Positions 44,427 to 53,461 of a DNA stretch of 64,000 nt are shown here, one piece after another. The stretch spans positions 5,456,001-5,520,000 of the forward strand of contig NZ_CP033019.1 in assembly GCF_003667705.1 (NCBI RefSeq). The letters run 5' to 3'. The position numbers and the translations under genes are program-made. Under the pieces are notes generated by a model, which saw nothing but the letters and a program-made list of their open reading frames with translations, made no database searches and was not told the DNA's origin. This DNA comes from Janthinobacterium agaricidamnosum. Lineage in GTDB: Bacteria > Pseudomonadota > Gammaproteobacteria > Burkholderiales > Burkholderiaceae_D. The first letter of the stretch is position 1; each line of letters begins with the position of its first letter.

Positions 44427-45455
44427 TCAGCGGCCCGAGGCGCGTACGATCAGCTCGGTTGGCAATTGGCGGGATGGCGCAGGCGCGCCGTCGACCAGCG
44501 CCAGCAGCGAAGCCACCAGCGCGCGCCCGGCGGTGCGGATCGGCTGGCGCACGGTGGTCAGCGGCGGATGGAAATACGCGGCCAGTTCGATATCGTCGTA
44601 GCCGACCACGGCCACCTGTTCCGGTACGGCCACGCCGCGCGCGCGCAGGGCGTTGATGGCGCTCATGGCCAGCAAGTCGCTGCAGGCAAAGATGGCGTCG
44701 AACGGCAACTGGCGGTCCAGCAGTTCCTGCACGTCCGTCGCGCCGCCCTGCGGCAGGAAGGAGCCGGCCACGTACAGTTGCGGGTCGGGCGCCAGCCCTT
44801 GCGCGGCCAGTGCCTGCGCATAGCCCTGGTGGCGCTGCGCCACTTCGGGCAGCTTGGCGTCGCCAAAGAAGGCGATGCGCCGGCGCCCCGCCGCCAGCAA
44901 GTGTTCCGTGGCCAGTCTGCCGCCGGCGACGTTATCGCCGCCGACGGTGCAATACAGCTGCTGCGGCAATTGCGCGCCCCACACGACGATGGGCACCTGG
45001 CGCGCGGCCAGCTGGTTCAGTTGTTCATGGTGGCGCCACTGGCCGATCAGGATGATGCCGATCACGCGGCCGCTATCGAAGGACTGGGCCGCCGCGTCGA
45101 GCGTTTCGGCATCGACGCGTGAAATGAGCATATCGAAGCCCTGCTCCGTCAGCGCATCGGCCAGGCTGCCCAGCATGCTGAGGAAAAAAGGATCGGACAG
45201 GTGCTGGCGCGTGGCAGCGTCATACGGCACCACCACGCCCACCGTGCGGTTCTGTTTCAGGCGCAGGTTTTGCGCGCCGATATTGATGGAATACTTGAGC
45301 GAACGGGCCAGCGCGATGACGCGCGCGCGCGTCTCTTCATTGACCAGCGAACTGCCGCTTAGCGCGCGCGACACGGTCGACGTGGACACGCCGGCCAGGC
45401 GTGCGATATCGGCCATCTGCAGGCGTTGCTGCGCCTTCGAGTCGGAACCGGTCAT
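44427..45455 (-). CDS. suxR: LacI-family regulator (SuxR-like)
   Basis: 342 residues from the ATG at 45455. The LacI HTH is clear: MADIARLAGVSTSTVSRALS (about 14-33) with the hinge helix region YSINIGAQNLRLKQ. The effector domain (VGVVVPYDAATRQHLSDPFF through VGYDDIELAAYF) is of the sugar-binding type. It is predicted to repress suxA-suxB-suxC through the two TTGCAATC palindromes. Its start lies 7 bp after the stop of a GST gene, so it may be co-transcribed with that gene. Confidence 0.92.
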   Translation of the reverse strand: MTGSDSKAQQRLQMADIARLAGVSTSTVSRALSGSSLVNEETRARVIALARSLKYSINIGAQNLRLKQNRTVGVVVPYDAATRQHLSDPFFLSMLGSLADALTEQGFDMLISRVDAETLDAAAQSFDSGRVIGIILIGQWRHHEQLNQLAARQVPIVVWGAQLPQQLYCTVGGDNVAGGRLATEHLLAAGRRRIAFFGDAKLPEVAQRHQGYAQALAAQGLAPDPQLYVAGSFLPQGGATDVQELLDRQLPFDAIFACSDLLAMSAINALRARGVAVPEQVAVVGYDDIELAAYFHPPLTTVRQPIRTAGRALVASLLALVDGAPAPSRQLPTELIVRASGR

Positions 45456-45462
45456 CGTGCGC

Positions 45463-46077
45463 TCACTGCGGCGCGGTGTCCTTGAACGATGGGCGCTCGG
45501 ACAGTTTGTCGAACAGGCGCGCCAGCGCCGGATGATCCGCGCGCCAGTCGATTTCCGGGAAGCGGAAGCTGAGCCAGCCCAGGGTACAGCCCACGGCCAC
45601 GTCGGCCAGGGTGTAGTTCTTGCCGGCGCAATACGCGCTCTCGCCCAGGCGCGCCTCGAGCGCCGCCAGGCCCAGGGTGACTTTGTCCAGCTGGCGCGCG
45701 ATCCAGGCCGCGCTTTGCTGCTCGGGCGGGCGCTGCGTGCGCTCCAGGCGCACCAGCACGCCCGCGTCGAGGATGCCGTCGGCCAGCGCTTCCCAGTTCT
45801 TGATATCGGCCCGCTCGCGGCCATTGCCGCCGGCCGGCAGCAGCTTGCACACGGGCGTGAGCGTGTCGAGGTATTCGACGATGACTTTCGAGTCGATCAA
45901 GGTGCTGCCATCCTCCATCACCAGGCAGGGCACCTTGCCCAGGGGATTGGCCTGGGCGATGCGGGTTTCCGGCACCCACACGTTTTCCAGCTCGAAGACA
46001 TAGTCGAGCTTTTTTTCCGCCAGCACGATACGGGCTTTGCGGACATACGGGCTGGCGAGGGAACCGATCAGTTTCAT
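45463..46077 (-). CDS. Glutathione S-transferase family protein (YibF-like)
   Basis: 204 residues. The N-terminal thioredoxin domain reads MKLIGSLASPYVRKARIVL, with Ser at about 9 as likely GSH contact, then GKVPCLVMEDGSTLIDSKVI. The helical C-domain includes YTLADVAVGCTLGWLSFRFP. The start is the ATG at 46077. It precedes suxR by 7 bp on the same strand. A second, different GST gene lies at 24242. Substrate unknown. Confidence 0.88.
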   Translation of the reverse strand: MKLIGSLASPYVRKARIVLAEKKLDYVFELENVWVPETRIAQANPLGKVPCLVMEDGSTLIDSKVIVEYLDTLTPVCKLLPAGGNGRERADIKNWEALADGILDAGVLVRLERTQRPPEQQSAAWIARQLDKVTLGLAALEARLGESAYCAGKNYTLADVAVGCTLGWLSFRFPEIDWRADHPALARLFDKLSERPSFKDTAPQ

Positions 46078-47734
<1,657 letters not shown>

Positions 47735-47768
47735 GCAGTTTTCACATGGGGATCGTCCGATCCCATTC

Positions 47769-47813
47769 CCGCGGGGCGGCCAGCACACAAATGCTGCCCG
47801 CCCCGCGGTTTTT
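47769..47813 (+). terminator. Intrinsic terminator after purB
   Basis: Arms CCGCGGGGCGGCCAGCA (47769-47785) and TGCTGCCCGCCCCGCGG (47792-47808) pair with one mismatch, followed by five T. Confidence 0.9.
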
Positions 47814-47870
47814 CCGGCAATCTTTCTTGTAGAATCTCCAGCACGCAGCGCAATTTGATTTTCTTTGGTA

Positions 47871-47894
47871 TATTAGGCCGAATTAGTCCTAATA
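47871..47894. promoter_or_regulatory. Inverted repeat upstream of cytochrome b561 gene
   Basis: TATTAGG (47871-47877) / CCTAATA (47888-47894), 10-bp spacer, ending 25 bp before the gene start. Possible operator; regulator not identified. Confidence 0.4.
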
Positions 47895-47919
47895 CGTACT
47901 ACATTCAAGAAAGCCATCG

Positions 47920-48444
47920 ATGCAACGCTACACCACCACCGCCATCATCCTGCACTGGCTGACCGCCCTGCTGATCATCAGCGCCTTCGTCATGGGCCTG
48001 ATCATGACGGATATTCCCGGCCTGACGCCCACCAAGCTCAAATATTTCTCCTGGCACAAATGGCTGGGCGTGACCGTGCTGGCCATCGCCGCCATCCGCC
48101 TGCTGTGGCGCAAGGCCAACGTGCCGCCGCCGCACCCGGCCAGCATGGTTGCCTGGCAAAAGAAGGCGGCCGACGCCATGCATGTGCTGCTGTACATCCT
48201 GATCTTCGCCGTGCCCATCTCCGGCTACCTGTACACCCTGGCCGCCGGCGTGCCGGTGGTCTACCTGGGCCTGTTCCAGCTGCCCGTCATCATGGCGCCA
48301 AACCCGGAACTTAAGCCGCTTTTAAAAGAGATTCATTATGTTCTGAACATGACAATGGCAGCCGCCGTGGCCGCCCATGTGCTGGCGGCGCTGAAGCACC
48401 AGTTCATCGACCGTGATGGCGTCCTCAAGCGCATGCTGCCCTGA
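47920..48444 (+). CDS. Cytochrome b561 family protein
   Basis: 174 residues, four membrane helices. Candidate haem ligands are H12, H46, H88, H139 and H153, the last in AAAVAAHVLAALKH. The pattern YTTTAIILHWLTALL at the start is typical of bacterial Ni,Fe-hydrogenase/cytochrome b561 proteins. AAGAAAG supports the start. It lies 44 bp before the first yceI-like gene; E. coli has the same yceJ-yceI pairing. A quinone-linked electron transfer role is likely. Confidence 0.92.
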   Translation: MQRYTTTAIILHWLTALLIISAFVMGLIMTDIPGLTPTKLKYFSWHKWLGVTVLAIAAIRLLWRKANVPPPHPASMVAWQKKAADAMHVLLYILIFAVPISGYLYTLAAGVPVVYLGLFQLPVIMAPNPELKPLLKEIHYVLNMTMAAAVAAHVLAALKHQFIDRDGVLKRMLP

Positions 48445-48488
48445 CATCGACGTCCCCTTGCTCACTGAAACTACAGGAAAAAAACAAG

Positions 48489-49043
48489 ATGAAAACCACC
48501 CAACGCATCGTCCTCGCTTCCCTGCTGGGCCTGTCCGTGGCCGCCACCGCCGCCACCCTGCTGAAAGTCGACCCCGCCAAGACCAGCGTGTCGGCCGTGT
48601 TCAAGCAAATGAACGTGCCCGTGGAAGCGAAGTTCAAGAAATTCAATATCGCCATCGATTACAACCCGGCCACGCCGGATGCCTCGAAAGCGTCGGTGGA
48701 AATCGAGACCGCCAGCATCGATATCGGCGACCCCGAGTACAACAAGGAAGTGGCGAAGAAAGAATGGTTCAACTCGGCCCAGTTCCCGAAAGCCACCTTT
48801 GTCTCGAGCAGCATCAAGGCCGCCGGCGCGGGCAAGCTGACGGTCACCGGCAAGCTGAGCATCAAAGGCAAGACCACCGACGTGACCTTCCCCCTGGCGG
48901 TAAAAGCCGACGGCGGCAAATACGCGTTTGACGGCGCCCTGCCGATCAAGCGCCTGACCTACAACATCGGCGAAGGCGAGTGGAAAGACACGAGCATGGT
49001 TGCCGACGAGGTCACCATCAAATTCCACGTCGCTGCTCAGTAA
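48489..49043 (+). CDS. YceI-family periplasmic protein 1
   Basis: 184 residues with a signal peptide (MKTTQRIVLASLLGLSVAA, ending near ATAA). The mature part is the YceI lipocalin-like barrel, which binds polyisoprenoids: LKVDPAKTSVSAVFKQMNV at the start, WFNSAQFPKATFVSSSIK and VTGKLSIKGKTTDVTFPL further on. AGGAAA precedes the ATG. Its TAA stop is the first triplet of the left arm of repeat copy B, so the repeat begins inside the gene's stop codon. Confidence 0.93.
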   Translation: MKTTQRIVLASLLGLSVAATAATLLKVDPAKTSVSAVFKQMNVPVEAKFKKFNIAIDYNPATPDASKASVEIETASIDIGDPEYNKEVAKKEWFNSAQFPKATFVSSSIKAAGAGKLTVTGKLSIKGKTTDVTFPLAVKADGGKYAFDGALPIKRLTYNIGEGEWKDTSMVADEVTIKFHVAAQ

Positions 49044-49142
49044 CACCTGAGAAAACGTCCATGGCTGCGTTGCTCTTGCCTCGTCGTGCTATTTGCACTG
49101 CCTTCGGCAAGGCGCCTTGTCCTGAACGTTTTTCAGGCGTTA
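49041..49142. repeat. Dispersed palindromic element, copy B
   Basis: Bounded by TAACACCTGAGAAAACGT (49041-49058) and its near inverse ACGTTTTTCAGGCGTTA (49126-49142). The central hairpin is GTGC-TATTT-GCAC (49086-49098), flanked by TGCCTCGTC and TGCCTTCGGCAA as in copy A. It fills nearly the whole gap between two yceI-like genes. Confidence 0.8.
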
Positions 49143-49182
49143 CCAAAAACAACCCCACAACCTGTTCAACTTTAGGATCTGC

Positions 49183-49758
49183 ATGAAACTTTCGCACTTG
49201 ATGATCGCCGTGCTGGCAGCTGCCGGCGCGGGTTCGGCCATGGCCGCTACCGACACCTACAACCTCGACCCGACGCACACCTTCCCCAGCTTTGAAGCCG
49301 ATCACATGGGCATGTCGGTGTGGCGCGGCAAGTTCAACAAGACCAAGGGGACGGTCGCCCTGGACCGCGCCGCCAAGACGGGCAGCCTGGACCTGGTCAT
49401 CGATGCCGATTCGATCGATTTCGGCCTCGACGCCATGAACACGCACGCGAAAAAAGCGGACATGTTCAACGTCGAGAAATTCCCGCAAATCACCTACAAG
49501 AGCAAATCGCTCAAGTTCAACGGCGAGCAGCTGGTGGAAGTCGATGGCGAACTGACCTTGCTGGGCGTGACCAAGCCCGTCAAGCTGAATGTGAGCAAGT
49601 TCAAGTGCATCATGCACCCGCGCTACAAGCGCGAAGTGTGCGGCGCCGACGCCACGGCGGAATTCAAGCGCAGCGACTTTGGCTTGAACTACGGCATGCC
49701 GGCGTTCTCGCCGGAAGTCAAGCTGGCCATCCAGGTCGAAGCGATCAAGGCCGATTAA
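49183..49758 (+). CDS. YceI-family periplasmic protein 2
   Basis: 191 residues, signal peptide MKLSHLMIAVLAAAGAGSA ending AMAA. The YceI barrel starts YNLDPTHTFPSFEADHMGM, and includes MFNVEKFPQITYKSKSLKF and GELTLLGVTKPVKLNVSKF. It is clearly divergent from the neighbouring YceI protein, closer to E. coli YceI in the LDPTHTFPSFEADH start. CIMHPRYKREVCG provides two Cys that could form a disulphide. A terminator follows. Confidence 0.94.
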   Translation: MKLSHLMIAVLAAAGAGSAMAATDTYNLDPTHTFPSFEADHMGMSVWRGKFNKTKGTVALDRAAKTGSLDLVIDADSIDFGLDAMNTHAKKADMFNVEKFPQITYKSKSLKFNGEQLVEVDGELTLLGVTKPVKLNVSKFKCIMHPRYKREVCGADATAEFKRSDFGLNYGMPAFSPEVKLAIQVEAIKAD

Positions 49759-49778
49759 ACACCGTCTTTCCGCATGAC

Positions 49779-49814
49779 AAGCCCGCCTCGCTGCCCGCAG
49801 CCAGGCGGGCTTTT
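49779..49814 (+). terminator. Intrinsic terminator after yceI 2
   Basis: AAGCCCGCCT (49779-49788) / AGGCGGGCTT (49803-49812) with four T at the end. Confidence 0.85.
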
Positions 49815-49922
49815 GCATGCACGACGCGAATCCGCTGGACTTTTCTATCGTGCGGCATCACTATCGATTAGCATGATGTTGTTCTGACATGACACACCCA
49901 CTTATCCACCGCGGAGGACCAC

Positions 49923-50192
49923 ATGAATTTCATTATCTGGATCGTTATTGGCGGCGTCATCGGCTGGCTGGCCAGCATGGTCATGAAAACCAATGCACAA
50001 CAGGGCATCTTCCTCAATATCGTCGTCGGCATCGTCGGCGCCTTCCTGGGCGGCTGGCTGCTGGCGCCCCTGTTCGGCACGGGCACCATCAATAGCGACA
50101 ATTTCAGTCTGGCTTCGCTGCTGGTCTCATTCCTCGGCGCCGTCATCCTGCTGGGCATCGTCAATCTTTTACGCCGCGGCAAAATACGCTAA
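49923..50192 (+). CDS. GlsB/YeaQ/YmgE family small membrane protein
   Basis: 89 residues with three hydrophobic segments (FIIWIVIGGVIGWLASMVM, IFLNIVVGIVGAFLGGWLLA, LASLLVSFLGAVILLGIV) separated by Gly-rich turns, the usual form of transglycosylase-associated/YeaQ proteins. Such genes are often general stress-induced; function is poorly known. GGAGG lies before the ATG. Single-gene unit with its own terminator. Confidence 0.9.
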   Translation: MNFIIWIVIGGVIGWLASMVMKTNAQQGIFLNIVVGIVGAFLGGWLLAPLFGTGTINSDNFSLASLLVSFLGAVILLGIVNLLRRGKIR

Positions 50193-50216
50193 GCAGGCAA
50201 ACAGCTGCGCATCAGC

Positions 50217-50252
50217 AAGTGGCCGGGCGGCGCAAGCGCCCGGCCACTTTTC
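50217..50252 (+). terminator. Intrinsic terminator after the YeaQ-like gene
   Basis: Perfect 13-bp arms AAGTGGCCGGGCG (50217-50229) / CGCCCGGCCACTT (50237-50249), ending in TTTT. Confidence 0.85.
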
Positions 50253-50497
50253 ATTGCCGCTAGGACACGTATGGACAATACCACAGCGGCCGCACGGAAA
50301 AATGCGCGTTGGCGGCCGGTTCCTGCCCCTGCGCCACCTAAAATCATGTCGTTCAAGCAACCACACATGAACATACCCTCCGGAAAATGTGATTGACTAG
50401 TGCGGGTTCGATACGGATACTCTATGTCGCCCGCTGCACAATCAGCGGGTACTCCGCTGATTCCGACTTCCCTACAATGTAAAAGAACAGAACTCGA
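50253..50497 (+). promoter_or_regulatory. Promoter and leader of the S46 peptidase gene
   Basis: TTGACT (50393-50398) and GATACT (50416-50421) are 17 bp apart, a fair sigma70 promoter. The leader then holds a perfect 9-bp hairpin AATCAGCGG (50440-50448) / CCGCTGATT (50454-50462) 35 bp before the start codon. No gene is seen upstream of the promoter within this stretch. Confidence 0.55.
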
Positions 50498-52651
50498 ATG
50501 AAAAAATCTCTCATCGCGCTCGCCATCCTGAGCAACTTCGCACACGCCGACGAAGGCATGTGGATGCCCCAACAGCTGCCACAAGTAGCCAAGGAGCTGA
50601 AAGCCGCCGGACTGAAACTCGATCCGACCACCCTGACCAAACTGACCGAATTCCCGATGGGCGCCATCGTCAGCCTGGGCGGCTGCTCGGCGTCGTTCGT
50701 CTCGCCGCAAGGCCTGGTTGCCACCAACCACCATTGCGTCTACAACAGCGTGGCGGTCAATTCGACCAAGGAGCGCGATTTGCTGGCCAACGGTTTCCTG
50801 GCCAAGACGTTCGCTGAAGAATTGCCGGCCGCCCCGGGCAGCCGCATCTTCGTCACCTCGGCCGTGACCAATGTCAGCGACAAGATCATCAGCGCCGACG
50901 TGGCCAAGCTGCAAGGCAAGGCGCGCATCGACGCGATCGAGAAAAACCAGAAGAAACTGGTTGCAGAATGCGAAAAAGAAGCGGGTTTCCGCTGCACCGT
51001 GTCGAGCTACTACGGCGGCCTCGAGTTCTACCTGATCAAGCAACTGGAAATCCGCGACGTGCGCCTGGTGCACGCGCCACCAGCGGGCGTGGGTAAATTC
51101 GGCGGCGACACCGACAACTGGATGTGGCCGCGCCACACGGGCGACTACGGTTTCTACCGCGCCTACGTCAGCAAAGACGGCAAAGCTGCCGACTTCAGCA
51201 AGGACAACGTGCCGTACCAGCCAAAACACGTACTGAAACTGGCCAAGGATGGCTTGAAAGAAGGCGATTTCGTCATGGCGCTGGGCTACCCGGGCCGCAC
51301 CAACCGTCACCGCCTGCCATCGGAAGTGGCGTTCACGTTTGACTGGAACTACCCGGCCTTCGTGAAAGCGTCGGGCGAAACCCTGGCCATCATCGCGCGC
51401 GAAACCAAGGATAACAAGGACGTTGCCCTGAAATACGCGGGTCAGGTTGCCGGCGTGAACAATTACTACAAGAACCGCCAAGGCATGCTGGACTCGTACG
51501 CGGGCAGCGACTTCCTGGCGCGCAAGACGACGGAACACGAAGCCCTGAAAACCTGGGTCAACGCCAATCCTGCCCGCAAGGCGGAATTTGCCGGCGACAT
51601 CGAGCAAGTGGAAAAGCTGATCGCCGAGCGCGATGCCGACACCAAGCGCGATTTCTTCCTCAGCTATGCGCAGCCACGCCTGCTGAGCACGGCACGCAGC
51701 CTGTACCGTTTGTCGAACGAAGGCACCAAGGCCGATACGGAACGCAAGTCCGGCTACCAGACGCGCGATTTGCCACGTCTCTCGTCGAGCATCACGTCGG
51801 TCGAGCGCACCTACGATGAAAAAGTCGACAAGGCGCTGGTATTGAACAGCCTGACCAAGTACGCAGCGCAACCAGCCGCACAACGCCGTGCCAGCTTCGA
51901 CGCCGCCATCGGCATCAAGGATGGCATGTCGCAAGCCGACCTGGCCGCCGCCCTGGACAAACTGTATGCGGGCAGCAAGCTGGCCGACAAGGAAGAACGC
52001 GCGGCATGGTTGAAACGCACGCCAGCCGAATTCCAGGCCAGCAAGGACAGCTTCATCCAGGCCGCCGTCGCCATGTACCCGGATTCGCTGAAAAACGAAG
52101 CGGAAGACGAAGAACTGGCCGGCAAGATCCAGCAAGCCTACGCCAACTACATGAAAGCAAAAATCGCCTTCATGAAGAGCAAGGGCCAAGCCGTCTATCC
52201 TGACGCCAACAGCACCCTGCGCGTGACGTTCGGCCGTGTTGCCGGCCGTGACCATGGCGCCGACGGCACCACCTGGACCGCCTTCACCACCGTCAATGGC
52301 GTCGCCGCCAAAGCCACGGGCGAAGGCGAGTTCAATGCGCCGGCGAAACAACTGGCCGCGATCAAAGCCAAGGACTTCGGCAAATTCGTCGATCCGAAGC
52401 TGAAAACCGTGCCGGTCGACTACCTGGCCACCCTGGACATCACCGGCGGCAACTCCGGTTCGGCTGCCCTGAACGCAAAAGGCGAATTCATCGGCCTGGC
52501 ATTCGACGGCACCTTGGACTCGATCATTTCCGACTGGGACTACAACAAGGCCAACACCCGTTCGATCCAGGTCGACCTGCGCTACATGCTGTGGAACATG
52601 AAACACATCGACCACGCAGACAACCTGCTGAAAGAAATGGGCGCCGAGTAA
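50498..52651 (+). CDS. S46-family dipeptidyl-peptidase (DPP7-like)
   Basis: 717 residues with a short signal peptide (MKKSLIALAILSNFAHA). The chymotrypsin-like triad is visible: His in VATNHHCVYN (about 79), Asp in GGDTDNWMWPRHTGD (about 209), Ser in ITGGNSGSAALN (about 650). Near the S1 pocket the motif is LAFDGTLDS; Gly at this place is associated with DPP7 (hydrophobic P1), Arg with DPP11. It should release dipeptides in the periplasm. It starts a region with other peptidases and amino acid permeases. Confidence 0.94.
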   Translation: MKKSLIALAILSNFAHADEGMWMPQQLPQVAKELKAAGLKLDPTTLTKLTEFPMGAIVSLGGCSASFVSPQGLVATNHHCVYNSVAVNSTKERDLLANGFLAKTFAEELPAAPGSRIFVTSAVTNVSDKIISADVAKLQGKARIDAIEKNQKKLVAECEKEAGFRCTVSSYYGGLEFYLIKQLEIRDVRLVHAPPAGVGKFGGDTDNWMWPRHTGDYGFYRAYVSKDGKAADFSKDNVPYQPKHVLKLAKDGLKEGDFVMALGYPGRTNRHRLPSEVAFTFDWNYPAFVKASGETLAIIARETKDNKDVALKYAGQVAGVNNYYKNRQGMLDSYAGSDFLARKTTEHEALKTWVNANPARKAEFAGDIEQVEKLIAERDADTKRDFFLSYAQPRLLSTARSLYRLSNEGTKADTERKSGYQTRDLPRLSSSITSVERTYDEKVDKALVLNSLTKYAAQPAAQRRASFDAAIGIKDGMSQADLAAALDKLYAGSKLADKEERAAWLKRTPAEFQASKDSFIQAAVAMYPDSLKNEAEDEELAGKIQQAYANYMKAKIAFMKSKGQAVYPDANSTLRVTFGRVAGRDHGADGTTWTAFTTVNGVAAKATGEGEFNAPAKQLAAIKAKDFGKFVDPKLKTVPVDYLATLDITGGNSGSAALNAKGEFIGLAFDGTLDSIISDWDYNKANTRSIQVDLRYMLWNMKHIDHADNLLKEMGAE

Positions 52652-52701
52652 TTCGCGGATAACAACAACTAATAAGCCCGGCAACGGGCGGTTGTTCCCT
52701 G

Positions 52702-52730
52702 AGCCACTCCTGCGGGAGTGGCTTTTTTTT
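52702..52730 (+). terminator. Intrinsic terminator after the S46 gene
   Basis: AGCCACTCC (52702-52710) / GGAGTGGCT (52715-52723) followed by T's to 52730. Confidence 0.92.
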
Positions 52731-52733
52731 TGC

Positions 52734-53312
52734 CTAACGTTTTACTTTGCTAAAGCGGTAAGGCACGGCTTGCTCCTCGCCAAACACGTGCGTGCTGCCG
52801 CTTCCCAGCGGCAACATGACCCTCCGGCCCTCCTGCAGCAGCAAGGCCAGGTCGGCGCCGGGAAAGCGCTGCGCCAGCAGCGGATAGGCTTGCCGGTCGA
52901 TGCGCGCGGCGGGAATCACGATGCGGTAATCGCCGTCGCCAAAGTCCAGCAGCAGCGCGGCCACCTCATCCGGCCCCGGCAGCGCCGTGATGCGCAGGCG
53001 CGTGCTGCCCTTGACGAGCTCGAAAGCCGACCATACGGGCAAGACACGCTGCGTCGCGCCGACCCGCAACTGCGGCGCCTGCCCCGCCTCCGCCGACGTC
53101 AGCAAGACGTCAGGCATCTCCTCCGATACGGCGCCATCAACGGCCAGCAGCCAGCCCCGGTAGCGTATCAGCGCGCCCTGTGCGGCGGCGGTCACGGAGC
53201 CGCCCTGCGTCACCGGTTCCTTGCTCGCCGGCAAGCGCAACGGCGCCGCCTGTGCCGCCAGGCAAGCCCACCACACCAGCGCTGCCATCGCTGCCATCAC
53301 TGCCTTGCCCAT
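52734..53312 (-). CDS. Exported protein of unknown function
   Basis: 192 residues. A signal peptide (MGKAVMAAMAALVWWACLA, ending AAQA) precedes a mature part of mixed beta character with no motif I recognise (DGDYRIVIPAARIDRQAYPL, STHVFGEEQAVPYRFSKVKR at the end). One Cys occurs only in the signal peptide, and it is not in a lipobox. It is convergent with the S46 gene and divergent from the M14 gene. GC and codon use look like the neighbours. Confidence 0.65.
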   Translation of the reverse strand: MGKAVMAAMAALVWWACLAAQAAPLRLPASKEPVTQGGSVTAAAQGALIRYRGWLLAVDGAVSEEMPDVLLTSAEAGQAPQLRVGATQRVLPVWSAFELVKGSTRLRITALPGPDEVAALLLDFGDGDYRIVIPAARIDRQAYPLLAQRFPGADLALLLQEGRRVMLPLGSGSTHVFGEEQAVPYRFSKVKR

Positions 53313-53461
53313 GCCGCCTCCCTTGCGCGTGAAACGTATTCATAACACAAGTTCGGCCCGGCCCATCTGCCGCGCCTCAAGGCGCCGACGCCGGTGCTAC
53401 AATTGGCCCCTAGCGGGCGTACTTACCCAGCGCGCCTTCCCCCTCCCAGACTCAGACCGCT

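Noticed and set aside
50189..52684. 831-residue minus-strand frame opposite the S46 peptidase gene
   Set aside because: The opposite strand encodes a complete peptidase with signal peptide, triad, promoter and terminator; this frame has biased composition and no domain.
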